Origin: an uncultured Blautia sp.
Lineage (GTDB): Bacteria > Bacillota > Clostridia > Lachnospirales > Lachnospiraceae
NCBI GenBank assembly: GCA_900551715.1
Contig: URXG01000069.1
Location: 1 to 13,073, forward strand
DNA: 13,073 nucleotides
Direction of reading: 5' to 3'
Of the stretch, positions 6,911 to 13,073 are shown one piece after another. Below the pieces are notes generated by a model. The model made no database searches, was not told the DNA's origin, and saw nothing but the letters and a program-made list of their open reading frames with translations. Positions within the stretch are counted from its first letter, which is position 1. Every line of letters starts with the position of its first letter. The translations under genes were made by a program, and so were the position numbers.

Positions 6911-8131
6911 TTATTCTTCAACAGGTTCTTCAGAAACTGTCTCTGCTGCCGGTTCTTCAGAAATCTCTTCGGAAACTACATCTTCATCAGAGTCTTCTGT
7001 GGAAACTTCCTCATCTGCTGAGGCAGATTCTTCACTGTATGCTTCCTCTTCTTCGTAGTATTCTTCATCTTCATCGTAATCATACAGTTCACCGGACTCT
7101 CTTGCCTGTGTCTCGCTCTTGATGTCGATTTTGAATCCGGTCAGTCTGGCTGCAAGTCTTGCATTCTGGCCTTCCTTACCAATGGCAAGAGAAAGCTGAT
7201 AATCCGGAACAACAACCAGTGCTGTTTTTTCATCCGGATCTGCCATAACAGCAATAACTTTTGCAGGACTTAATGCATTCTCGATCAGGATCGCCGGGTT
7301 ATCATCCCAGTTGATGATGTCGATCTTTTCACCGTTCAGTTCTTCTACGATGGAATTCACTCTGGCTCCATTCATACCAACACATGCTCCAACAGGATCG
7401 ACATCCGGGTCATTGCTCCATACAGCGATCTTTGTACGGGAACCTGCTTCTCTGGCAATACTCTTAATCTCTACAGTACCGTCACGAACCTCTGCTACTT
7501 CAGATTCAAAAAGACGTTTTACAAGACCAGGATGTGTTCTGGAAACAAGAATTCTTGGTCCCTTTGGTGTTTCTTTCACTTCAAGGATATAAACCTTGAT
7601 TCTCTGTGTGGGCTCAAATTCCTCACCCTTGACCTGTTCGTTCTCGCTGAGGATTCCGTCTGCCTTACCAAGATTTACGCTGACATTTCTGCCCATAACA
7701 CGCTGAACAATACCTGTAACAACTTCTTTTTCCATGCCATAGTACTGATCATAAAGAATTCTGCGTTCTTCCTCACGAATCTTCTGAAGAATCACGTTTT
7801 TTGCATTCTGTGTTGCAATACGCCCAAATTCTTTGGAGTGAATCTCTACCTTGATGGTATCTCCAAGCTCAGCATTGGCATTGATCTTCTGTGCATCTAC
7901 AAGAGAGATCTCTAGTGCCGGGTCATCCACAAATTCTGTAACCTCTCGTTCAGCATAAACACTGAAATCACAGGTTTCCGGATTAATGGTTACATGCACG
8001 TTATCAGCTTTTCCAAAATGGTTCTTGCAAGCCTGGATCAGGGACTGCTCAATCGCACCCAGAAGTGTATCCTTACTGATATTTTTTTCTTTTTCCAGGA
8101 TATCCAGTGCCTCCATTAACTCTCTGTTCAT
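6911..8131 (-). CDS. nusA: Transcription termination/antitermination factor NusA
   Basis: NusA binds RNA polymerase near the RNA exit channel, stimulating pausing and intrinsic termination and contributing to antitermination. In the 406 residues I see the N-terminal polymerase-binding domain (about 1-125), an S1 domain (about 133-200), KH1 with the G-x-x-G loop GMNG (252-255) inside DPVGACVGMNGARV, and KH2 with GKEG (318-321) inside LAIGKEGQNARLAARL. Residues 349-406 are an acidic tail rich in Glu, Asp and Ser. There are no C-terminal acidic repeat (AR) domains of the E. coli type, as expected in Firmicutes; the tail here is somewhat longer than in B. subtilis. AGGAGG overlaps the rimP stop and lies 11 bases before the ATG, a rather long spacing through an A-rich run. 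Confidence 0.97.
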   Translation of the reverse strand: MNRELMEALDILEKEKNISKDTLLGAIEQSLIQACKNHFGKADNVHVTINPETCDFSVYAEREVTEFVDDPALEISLVDAQKINANAELGDTIKVEIHSKEFGRIATQNAKNVILQKIREEERRILYDQYYGMEKEVVTGIVQRVMGRNVSVNLGKADGILSENEQVKGEEFEPTQRIKVYILEVKETPKGPRILVSRTHPGLVKRLFESEVAEVRDGTVEIKSIAREAGSRTKIAVWSNDPDVDPVGACVGMNGARVNSIVEELNGEKIDIINWDDNPAILIENALSPAKVIAVMADPDEKTALVVVPDYQLSLAIGKEGQNARLAARLTGFKIDIKSETQARESGELYDYDEDEEYYEEEEAYSEESASADEEVSTEDSDEDVVSEEISEEPAAETVSEEPVEE

Positions 8132-8146
8132 TTTTTTCTTTTCCTC

Positions 8147-8611
8147 CTAAAATTCTATTGCCAGCCGAATCAGGGCAATGTCTTTTTTTTCAAATGTGCG
8201 TAAAGTTCCATCTTCATCAATTGTTACACTGTTGTCATCGTATGCATGGAGAGTTCCACAGAATTCTTTTTGCTTTTCTATTGGACGGTAAGTTCTCACT
8301 TCTACCAGTTTACCCATACTTCTGATAAAGTCTTTCTCTTTTTTCAGAGGACGATCAAGTCCCGGTGAACTGATCTCCATAATATAACTGTCTTCAATAA
8401 AATCATTTTTGTCCAGCTCATCACTGAATCTGCGGCTTACTGCTTCGCAGTCATTAACCGTGATCCCCTCTGGTTTGTCAATGTAGCCTCTCAGGTACCA
8501 GTTACCTGCTTCTTTTACATATTCCACATCCACAAGTTCAAATCCTGCTTCTGCAACAATAGGAGCAAGCAATGCTTCTGCTTTCTGTTCATATTCTTCA
8601 CGTCTGCTCAT
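8147..8611 (-). CDS. rimP: Ribosome maturation factor RimP
   Basis: RimP assists early 30S assembly, acting with S12 and S19. The 154-residue protein begins MSRREEYEQKAEALLAPIV and contains the N-terminal alpha/beta domain with FELVDVEYVKEAG (24-36) and LRGYIDKPEGITVNDCEAVSR (40-60). It also contains the family motif MEISSPGLDRPL (78-89) and a small C-terminal Sm-like barrel (about 95-154). I use the ATG at 8609-8611, preceded by AGGTGG. A longer reading frame to 8665 begins with a TTG inside the terminator hairpin loop with no ribosome binding site and is rejected. This is the first gene of the operon. Its stop overlaps the nusA Shine-Dalgarno. The 130 bases between parC and rimP hold a promoter and a terminator hairpin. 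Confidence 0.94.
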   Translation of the reverse strand: MSRREEYEQKAEALLAPIVAEAGFELVDVEYVKEAGNWYLRGYIDKPEGITVNDCEAVSRRFSDELDKNDFIEDSYIMEISSPGLDRPLKKEKDFIRSMGKLVEVRTYRPIEKQKEFCGTLHAYDDNSVTIDEDGTLRTFEKKDIALIRLAIEF

Positions 8612-8649
8612 ATTCCCACCTGCCTTTCGCACATCCGGACCTATCTCGC

Positions 8650-8677
8650 AAAAAGAGTGGACCAAAGGTCCACTCTT
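8650..8677 (-). terminator. Intrinsic terminator after parC, also inside the rimP-nusA leader
   Basis: Minus-strand RNA forms a perfect 11-bp stem, AAGAGTGGACC (8667-8677) with GGTCCACTCTT (8653-8663), around a three-base UUU loop. Three further U residues follow the stem, giving five in a row with its last two, before the run is broken by GCGAG. It ends parC transcription. It also lies about 20 bases downstream of the predicted start from the 8704-8732 promoter and 39 bases before the rimP ATG, so it can work as an attenuator for the nusA operon. The short, interrupted U-tract is the type of weak terminator that in B. subtilis tends to depend on NusA. Confidence 0.85.
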
Positions 8678-8703
8678 ACGTTGTCCGTTATCATGTTATC
8701 CAT

Positions 8704-8732
8704 ATTCTAGCACCTTCCATAGGGAAAAGCAA
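8704..8732 (-). promoter_or_regulatory. Sigma-A promoter of the rimP-nusA-infB operon
   Basis: The -35 box TTGCTT (8727-8732) and the -10 box TAGAAT (8704-8709) are separated by exactly 17 bases. A TG one base upstream of the -10 gives an extended -10 (TGCTAGAAT). The -35 begins nine bases after the parC stop codon. The predicted start is near 8697, giving a leader of about 86 bases that contains the terminator hairpin. Confidence 0.72.
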
Positions 8733-8741
8733 GAATTATTT

Positions 8742-10988
8742 TCAGATCCTTGGTTTTACGCCCTTTGTATCCCTTTTTGCAAGACGAACTTTGTTCAGGG
8801 CATATGCCTTGTCATGATACTGGATGGTATATTCTCTGTGCCCTTCCAGAAGATAGGCAGCCTCAAGGAAATCTCCTTCTGCTAATTTCATTCCACGAAC
8901 ACCCATGGCTGCTTTTTTGGTAACAGAAATCTCCTGAAGAACAAAACGCAGAAAACATCCTCCGTTACTCTGAAGAACTATCTGTTCCATTTCAGAAGCA
9001 CTTCCCACAAAGATCAACTCATCCTCAGGTGCCAGCTTGGTAGAAGCAATGGTACGTTTGGATACATCGAACTCATCACCTTTTACCATTTTGCACATAG
9101 ACGTTTTGGTAACAAAAAGAAGGATGTCTTCTTTTACCTGACTAACAGGAGCCACATACAACATTCTTTCCTGGGTGCTGTCATATTTGCAGAGATTATC
9201 CACAGGAGTTCCTTTGTCACGAAATCTTACAAGGGGGATATCTGCCGCTTTTACTGTATGCATTTTACCGGTATCCGTAAAAATGCAGATCTTGTCAGTA
9301 TTCATACAGGTAAAAATATAACGGCTTTCATTATGTGCTGCTTCTTTATTGCGTTCATAGGCATTTTTGTCGATCAGCCGCATATATCCAAAACGATCCA
9401 TCAGGAAACAGACTTCTGTTTCTTCCATTTTCTTTTCTTCGTAAACAGCTTCTTCTGCATTCTCTACAGAAGTGTGGCGTCTTGTTCCATATTCTTTCTT
9501 AATGTCGTCCAGTTCTTTTACAATCACTGCTGCCATAGAATCATAATTATCCAGAATATCTTTATAAGAAGCAATATTTTTCATGGTTTCCTGATATTCT
9601 GCCTGAAGAGCTTCGATCTCAAGACCGATCAGTTTGTAAAGACGCATATCCAGTATGGCTGTGGCCTGTTTTTCAGAAAATCCGAGCTTTTTGGCTGCTT
9701 TTTCACTGGATTTGGTCTTAAAATGAATTCCTTCTGTAATGCCTTCTACCAGACACTTCTTTACCTGTTCCCGGTTCTTGCTGCCTCTGAGAATTTCAAT
9801 AATCAGATCGATCACATCGCAGGCTTTGATCAGACCTTCCTGGATTTCACGTTTCTCCTGTTCTCGTTCCAGAAGAGTGGTGTATTTTCTGGTGGTGATC
9901 TCGAAAATAAAGTCCACATGATATTCAATAATCTGTTTCAGGCTTAGCGTCTCTGGTCTTCCGTCAGCAACTGCCAGCATATTCACACCAAATGTATCTT
10001 CCAGACGGGTTTTCTTATACAGCATATTAGTAAGATTTTCCACATCTGCATCTCGTTTCAGTTCCAGCACAATACGGATTCCCTCTTTGGAAGACTGGTT
10101 GGAAATATCCACAATGTCTGTGGTCTTTTTGGTTTCTACAAGAGAAGCCACATCATTAAGGAATTTGCCGATATTGGCTCCCAACATAGTATAGGGGATC
10201 TCTGTGATCACCAGCTGTATCCTGCCACCTTTTAGTTTCTCTGTTTTTACTCTTCCACGTATACGAATCTTTCCGCTTCCTGTCTCGTAGATCTTAAGCA
10301 GATCATCTTTATTTACTACAATACCGCCTGTAGGAAAATCAGGACCTTTGATGTAACGCATAAGCCCCTTTACACTGATTTCATTATCCTTCATATAGGC
10401 TTTTACTGCATCTACCACCTCTCCCAGATTATGTGGAGGAATACTGGTAGCCATACCTACAGCAATGCCATCTGCACCATTGATCAGAATATTGGGGATC
10501 TTCACAGGCAGAACAGAAGGTTCTTTTTCTGTTTCGTCAAAGTTCGGCACAAAATCTACTACATTCTTGTCAAGGTCACCTAAGAACACTTCCTGTGTAA
10601 GCTTTTCCAGACGGGCTTCTGTATATCGCATGGCAGCTGCGCCGTCTCCTTCTATGGAGCCGAAATTACCATGACCGTCTACCAGTGTTTTGCCCTTTTT
10701 GAATTCCTGTGCCATAACTACAAGAGATTCATAAATAGAACTGTCACCATGAGGATGATATTTACCCATGGTATCACCGACGATACGGGCACATTTACGA
10801 TAAGGCCGATCATAGCGGATTCCCAGTTCATACATATCATAAAGGGTTCTTCTCTGTACAGGTTTCAGTCCGTCTCTTACATCCGGAAGAGCTCGTGAGA
10901 TAATAACACTCATTGCATAATCAATATAAGATTTCTGCATGACGTCTGCATAATCTGTACGGATGATATTTTCCTGTTTTGTTTCCAT
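8742..10988 (-). CDS. parC: Type IIA topoisomerase subunit A, probably topoisomerase IV ParC
   Basis: This subunit cuts and rejoins DNA in the heterotetramer that decatenates or relaxes chromosomes. The 748 residues start with the winged-helix/tower DNA-gate region. The catalytic Tyr is Y122 in AAAMRYTEARL (117-127). The quinolone-resistance region reads HPHGDSSIYE (78-87) with Ser83 and Glu87, the unmutated type. IRGR (243-246) and LDMRLYKLIGLE (446-457) are conserved. From about 525 the C-terminal beta-pinwheel shows roughly five degenerate blades, but no QRRGGxG GyrA box. Absence of that box, the acidic Glu87 and the parE-parC pairing favour topoisomerase IV over gyrase; a second gyrase-like complex cannot be excluded. 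AAGGAGG lies five bases before the ATG, and 14 bases separate it from the parE stop. A terminator follows. Confidence 0.87.
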   Translation of the reverse strand: METKQENIIRTDYADVMQKSYIDYAMSVIISRALPDVRDGLKPVQRRTLYDMYELGIRYDRPYRKCARIVGDTMGKYHPHGDSSIYESLVVMAQEFKKGKTLVDGHGNFGSIEGDGAAAMRYTEARLEKLTQEVFLGDLDKNVVDFVPNFDETEKEPSVLPVKIPNILINGADGIAVGMATSIPPHNLGEVVDAVKAYMKDNEISVKGLMRYIKGPDFPTGGIVVNKDDLLKIYETGSGKIRIRGRVKTEKLKGGRIQLVITEIPYTMLGANIGKFLNDVASLVETKKTTDIVDISNQSSKEGIRIVLELKRDADVENLTNMLYKKTRLEDTFGVNMLAVADGRPETLSLKQIIEYHVDFIFEITTRKYTTLLEREQEKREIQEGLIKACDVIDLIIEILRGSKNREQVKKCLVEGITEGIHFKTKSSEKAAKKLGFSEKQATAILDMRLYKLIGLEIEALQAEYQETMKNIASYKDILDNYDSMAAVIVKELDDIKKEYGTRRHTSVENAEEAVYEEKKMEETEVCFLMDRFGYMRLIDKNAYERNKEAAHNESRYIFTCMNTDKICIFTDTGKMHTVKAADIPLVRFRDKGTPVDNLCKYDSTQERMLYVAPVSQVKEDILLFVTKTSMCKMVKGDEFDVSKRTIASTKLAPEDELIFVGSASEMEQIVLQSNGGCFLRFVLQEISVTKKAAMGVRGMKLAEGDFLEAAYLLEGHREYTIQYHDKAYALNKVRLAKRDTKGVKPRI

Positions 10989-11002
10989 TGAATCCTCCTT
11001 AT

Positions 11003-12928
11003 CTAAATATCAAGTTCTGCATCTTCCGCATGTTCATATATAAATGCCTTACGAGGAGGTACTTCGCTTCCCATAAGAACTTCTGTCACACTGGAAGCCA
11101 GACGGGCATCCTCGATCTCGATCCGTTTCATTCTTCTTGTTTCAGGATTCAGAGTCGTCTCCCACAGCTGTTCTGCGTCCATTTCCCCCAGGCCTTTGTA
11201 TCTCTGAAGCGTAAAACTTCCAGGTTTGTGAGATTTACGGTATTTTTCAAGAGCCTTGTCATCATAAAGATATTCTTCCGGACCTTTTTTCGGCATAGCC
11301 TTGTAAAGGGGCGGCATGGCAATATATACATGTCCTTCGTAAATAAGTTCCGGCATAAAACGGTAAAACAGAGTCAGAAGCAGAGTGGAAATATGTGCAC
11401 CATCTACGTCTGCATCTGCCATGATCACGATCTTGTCATAACGTAATTTGGAAATATCAAAATCATTACCATAACCTTCCGAAAATCCGCAGCCGAATGC
11501 ATTGATCATGGTTTTGATCTCTGCATTTGCAAGGACCTTGTCAATGGTAGCTTTTTCTACATTGAGGATCTTACCTCTGATAGGAAGGATTGCCTGATAA
11601 TTACGGTTCCTGGCAGTTTTGGCAGAGCCTCCTGCGGAATCTCCCTCTACGATAAAGATTTCACACTGGGAAGGGTCTTTTTTCTCACAGTTGGCAAGTT
11701 TGCCGTTGGAATCAAAAGAATACTTCTGTTTGGTAAGAAGATTGGTCTTGGCACGTTCTTCTGTTTTGCGGATTTTGGCAGCTTTTTCTGCACAGGAAAG
11801 TATGGTTTTAAGAGTTTCCAGATTACGGTCAAAATACAGTACCAGCTGTTCTCCAAGAACCTTTCCTGTTGCTTTGGCTGCGTCCTGATTGTCCAGTTTT
11901 GTCTTGGTCTGGCCTTCGAATCTTGGAGCCGGATGTTTGATGGATACCACTGCTGTCATACCATTTCGGATATCCGCACCTGTGAAATTGGTATCTTTAT
12001 CTCTCAGGACTCCGATCTCTCTGGCATAAGAGTTCATAACTGTGGTAAATGTAGTCTTGAAACCTGTAAGATGGGTTCCACCTTCCGCATTATAAATGTT
12101 GTTGCAGAAGCCCAGTACATTTTCTCTGAAATCATTGGTATACTGAAAAGCCACTTCCACCTGAATACCTTCGGATTCTCCCTTCAAATATACCGGATCA
12201 TGTAGCTGTTCTGTATTACGGTTCAGATCCCGGATATATCCCACAATACCCTCCGGTTCATGATATTCTTCTTTTTGAATTTCGTCTTTTCTTCGGTCCT
12301 CGAACTGAATGGTAAGTTCCGGATTCAGATAAGCCGTCTCATGAAGCCGGCTCTTTACTTCTGTAGCGGAAAAACGTGTCTTTTCAAAAATTTCCGGATC
12401 CGGAAGAAAATTAATACAGGTTCCGGTTTCTCTTGTTCTGCCAAGTTTGGGAAGAAGTCCCTCTTCCAGTTCTATAGTAGGGATTCCCCTCTCATAATGA
12501 TCATGATGCACATAACCATCTCTGCTGACCTTAATATCCAAATAAGTGGAAAGGGCATTTACAACAGAAGAACCTACACCATGAAGTCCACCGCTTGTTT
12601 TGTATGCTGAATTATCAAACTTCCCGCCTGCGTGAAGAGTTGTAAACACCAGACGTTCTGCTGACATTCCTTTTTCATGCATATCTACCGGGATGCCACG
12701 TCCGTTGTCTGTTACTGTACAGGAACCGTCTTTCTCCAAAACTACCTGGATCAGGCTGCAGTAACCGGCAAGATGTTCATCTACTGCATTATCTACGATC
12801 TCATAGATCAGATGATTCAAACCTTTTCGGGATACACTTCCTATATACATACCCGGACGCTTTCTTACAGCCTCCAGCCCTTCCAATACCGATATACTTC
12901 CGGCATCATAGGTTTCCTTTTTTGCCAT
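11003..12928 (-). CDS. parE: Type IIA topoisomerase subunit B, probably topoisomerase IV ParE
   Basis: This is the ATPase subunit partner of the downstream A subunit. The 641-residue length is typical of Gram-positive ParE or GyrB without the long insert of enterobacterial GyrB. The GHKL ATPase domain has IYEIVDNAVDE (41-51, N47 for Mg-ATP), TDNGRGIP (73-80) and the ATP-lid GGLHGVGSSVVNALS (113-127). QTKTKL (340-345) marks the transducer switch lysine. The TOPRIM domain has IVEGDSAGGSAK (426-437, E428) and MADADVDGAH (503-512). The C-terminal block QRYKGLGEMDAEQLWETT (575-592) is conserved. All catalytic residues are present. The ATG (12926-12928) has AAAGGAA about 10 bases upstream. It follows the tRNA-Glu terminator, so it should be the first gene of its unit. 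ParE versus GyrB cannot be settled from motifs alone; the choice follows the partner subunit. Confidence 0.87.
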   Translation of the reverse strand: MAKKETYDAGSISVLEGLEAVRKRPGMYIGSVSRKGLNHLIYEIVDNAVDEHLAGYCSLIQVVLEKDGSCTVTDNGRGIPVDMHEKGMSAERLVFTTLHAGGKFDNSAYKTSGGLHGVGSSVVNALSTYLDIKVSRDGYVHHDHYERGIPTIELEEGLLPKLGRTRETGTCINFLPDPEIFEKTRFSATEVKSRLHETAYLNPELTIQFEDRRKDEIQKEEYHEPEGIVGYIRDLNRNTEQLHDPVYLKGESEGIQVEVAFQYTNDFRENVLGFCNNIYNAEGGTHLTGFKTTFTTVMNSYAREIGVLRDKDTNFTGADIRNGMTAVVSIKHPAPRFEGQTKTKLDNQDAAKATGKVLGEQLVLYFDRNLETLKTILSCAEKAAKIRKTEERAKTNLLTKQKYSFDSNGKLANCEKKDPSQCEIFIVEGDSAGGSAKTARNRNYQAILPIRGKILNVEKATIDKVLANAEIKTMINAFGCGFSEGYGNDFDISKLRYDKIVIMADADVDGAHISTLLLTLFYRFMPELIYEGHVYIAMPPLYKAMPKKGPEEYLYDDKALEKYRKSHKPGSFTLQRYKGLGEMDAEQLWETTLNPETRRMKRIEIEDARLASSVTEVLMGSEVPPRKAFIYEHAEDAELDI

Positions 12929-12950
12929 AGGTATTCATTTCCTTTCTTAT

Positions 12951-12956
12951 CTTATA
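12951..12956 (-). promoter_or_regulatory. Candidate -10 element for parE-parC
   Basis: TATAAG lies 22 bases before the parE ATG, in the only space between the tRNA terminator and the gene. No good -35 is found at 16-18 bases upstream; the sequence there is CGCAAA or similar. The 5-bp hairpin ACTCC-CTTT-GGAGT (12956-12969) lies directly upstream and could be an operator-like inverted repeat or chance. The promoter could also be weak or activator dependent. Confidence 0.3.
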
Positions 12957-12979
12957 CTCCAAAGGGAGTCTGTTTTGCG

Positions 12980-13013
12980 AAAAAAAAATAACCAGAGGAA
13001 ATCTCTAGTTATT
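12980..13013 (-). terminator. Intrinsic terminator of the tRNA-Glu transcript
   Basis: The RNA pairs AATAACTAGAG (13003-13013) with CTCTGGTTATT (12987-12997), 11 pairs including one G-U, around a five-base loop. A long U run follows (12980-12988 on the opposite strand as A). It starts five bases after the tRNA 3' end and separates the tRNA unit from parE-parC. Confidence 0.88.
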
Positions 13014-13018
13014 TGCAA

Positions 13019-13073
13019 CAGCCAGTACGGGAATCGAACCCGTGTTTTCGCCGTGAGAGGGCGACGTCTTAAC
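13019..13073 (-). tRNA. tRNA-Glu (anticodon CTC), 5' part beyond window edge
   Basis: The minus strand gives the 3' three-quarters of a tRNA. It shows the end of the D-arm (GTTAAGAC), the anticodon stem TCGCC/GGCGA with loop CTCTCAC and anticodon CTC at 13055-13057, and a four-base variable loop. The T-arm is ACGGG-TTCGATT-CCCGT (13027-13043), followed by the acceptor strand ACTGGCT and discriminator G at 13019. CTC reads the Glu codon GAG, and the discriminator G fits tRNA-Glu. The 3' CCA is not encoded (TTG follows), so CCA must be added by the nucleotidyltransferase. The 5' acceptor strand and most of the D-arm are outside the window. Confidence 0.92.

Noticed and set aside
8612..8665. Extended rimP start (18 extra codons)
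   Set aside because: It begins at a TTG in the loop of the terminator hairpin, has no ribosome binding site and does not resemble RimP N-termini.
9258..9947. Plus-strand open frame of 229 codons opposite parC
   Set aside because: Antisense to conserved parC sequence, with Phe/Cys/His-rich composition typical of shadow frames; no supporting signals.
1..13073. CRISPR array, insertion sequence, prophage, defence or toxin-antitoxin genes
   Set aside because: No regularly spaced repeats, transposase motifs, terminal inverted repeats or accessory genes were seen; the whole window is accounted for by conserved housekeeping genes.

Overview
This window is a core housekeeping block from a low-to-mid G+C Firmicute, most likely a Clostridia of the Lachnospiraceae (Blautia, Dorea or Ruminococcus-like). 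The genus is inferred from protein style and gene order and was not tested. Every supported gene lies on the minus strand, so transcription runs from high to low coordinates. I see no mobile element, CRISPR array, phage gene, toxin-antitoxin pair or defence gene.

In the direction of transcription, the window opens with the 3' part of a tRNA-Glu(CTC) gene (13019-13073) and its strong intrinsic terminator. Next come the two subunits of a type IIA topoisomerase, parE then parC (12928-8742), 13 bases apart. They look more like topoisomerase IV than gyrase because the A subunit has no recognisable GyrA box.

The classic nusA-infB translation and transcription operon follows: rimP, nusA, rnpM (ylxR), ylxQ, infB, rbfA, nrnA, truB, ribF, and then rpsO, which is cut by the window edge. 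Genes are tightly packed. Stop and start codons overlap at rnpM/ylxQ and nrnA/truB, and Shine-Dalgarno sequences are embedded in upstream stop regions. The products work on ribosome biogenesis (RimP, RbfA, TruB, S15), transcription elongation and termination (NusA), RNase P modulation (RnpM), initiation of translation (IF-2), nanoRNA turnover (NrnA) and flavin cofactor synthesis (RibF).

The best material beyond the genes is regulatory. A good sigma-A promoter (8704-8732) sits just after parC and upstream of a perfect 11-bp terminator hairpin, which itself precedes rimP. The hairpin is therefore inside the leader of the nusA operon and could act as an attenuator, plausibly NusA-dependent. A second strong promoter (168-196) drives rpsO, and its leader can fold into a pseudoknot of the kind expected for S15 autoregulation. 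Two genes, infB and ylxQ, appear to use TTG starts. infB carries a very long disordered N-terminus instead of a recognisable first IF2_N module. I did not find a new biological system; the two leaders are the items most worth testing.
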